Source of the DNA: Roseburia_D sp964388945
GTDB taxonomy: Bacteria; Bacillota; Clostridia; Lachnospirales; Lachnospiraceae
Assembly: GCA_964388945.1 (NCBI GenBank)
Contig: CAYMCM010000022.1
Span: forward strand, 1-37,179
Direction of reading: 5' to 3'
DNA length: 37,179 nucleotides
The notes under the pieces are model-generated. The model ran no database searches. It worked only from the letters and a program-made list of their open reading frames with translations, and was not told the DNA's origin. Of this stretch, positions 37,030 to 37,179 are shown one piece after another (positions within the stretch are counted from its first letter, which is position 1; each line of letters begins with the position of its first letter). The position numbers and the translations under genes are program-made.

Positions 37030-37179
37030 TAAATAACAAATGGGTACTGCCATACTAGCGGCTACCACACAGGCAGCTTATGTCAAAAAAATTCACACAC
37101 TAATATGGGCTTATATACCCATAAGATTTTCTATTGGTATTCTAGCATATTATATACTAAAATGCAAGTATTTATTCTA

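Noticed and set aside
37018..37179. 5' half of cotJC at the right edge
   Set aside because: Minus-strand translation of the last 160 bases shows no CotJC-like residues.
1..37179. tRNA or rRNA genes
   Set aside because: No cloverleaf-like segment or rRNA sequence was noticed on either strand; a tRNA scan was not possible.

Overview
The window is almost entirely one temperate siphovirus prophage in a spore-forming Clostridia host, most likely a Lachnospiraceae gut bacterium. The left edge (1-152, minus strand) carries the C-terminal half of a CotJC-like spore-coat manganese catalase. Its reading frame breaks exactly where phage sequence begins, so the phage appears to sit inside cotJC. The other junction is not in the window: the large serine recombinase ends at 36875 and about 300 bp of AT-rich non-coding DNA follow.

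Late region (587-21291, minus strand, read right to left): terminase small and large subunits, portal, minor capsid proteins, scaffold, P22-type major capsid protein, head-tail connectors, tail tube, two tail assembly chaperones, tape measure, distal tail protein, tail tip, fibre with an S74 chaperone domain, XkdX, holin and endolysin. A large tape measure and no sheath gene indicate a long non-contractile tail. One minor capsid protein ends in a papain-fold toxin-like domain and is followed by a small candidate immunity gene. Two terminators and a promoter separate that pair from the scaffold gene. The same unusual promoter (TGGTACAAAT, 17 bp, TAYAAT) lies in front of the terminase operon and in front of a structured leader or small RNA before the scaffold gene, so it is a good candidate for the late promoter.

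Early region (21413-30712, mostly minus strand): a candidate late regulator, two HNH endonucleases, a Lar-type antirestriction protein, a DNA-binding-like protein with an acidic linker, a PcfJ/PcfK pair (PcfK is related to the AcrIIA9 Cas9-inhibitor family), an RNase H-like protein, an HUH replication initiator with a long hairpin just upstream (candidate rolling-circle origin), and a secreted 3D-domain protein. Small plus-strand cassettes, each with its own signals, interrupt this operon: a DUF6774-like gene, a hicAB toxin-antitoxin module and a 73-residue orphan.

Control region (30747-36875): a duplicated promoter/hairpin repeat driving small plus-strand genes, paralogous small minus-strand genes, three ribbon-helix-helix regulators, a divergent switch with two TTGGTT-N4-AACCAATT operators and an XRE repressor, a RelE-type module, a second XRE gene cut by an in-frame TGA, a zinc-ribbon membrane protein, and a second hicAB module apparently co-transcribed with the integrase. 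A half CRISPR repeat (type I-C style) follows the repressor stop codon. A 14-bp palindrome, TTGCGACGTCGCAA, occurs four times across the prophage.

All family names come from reading motifs by eye; no database search was run.
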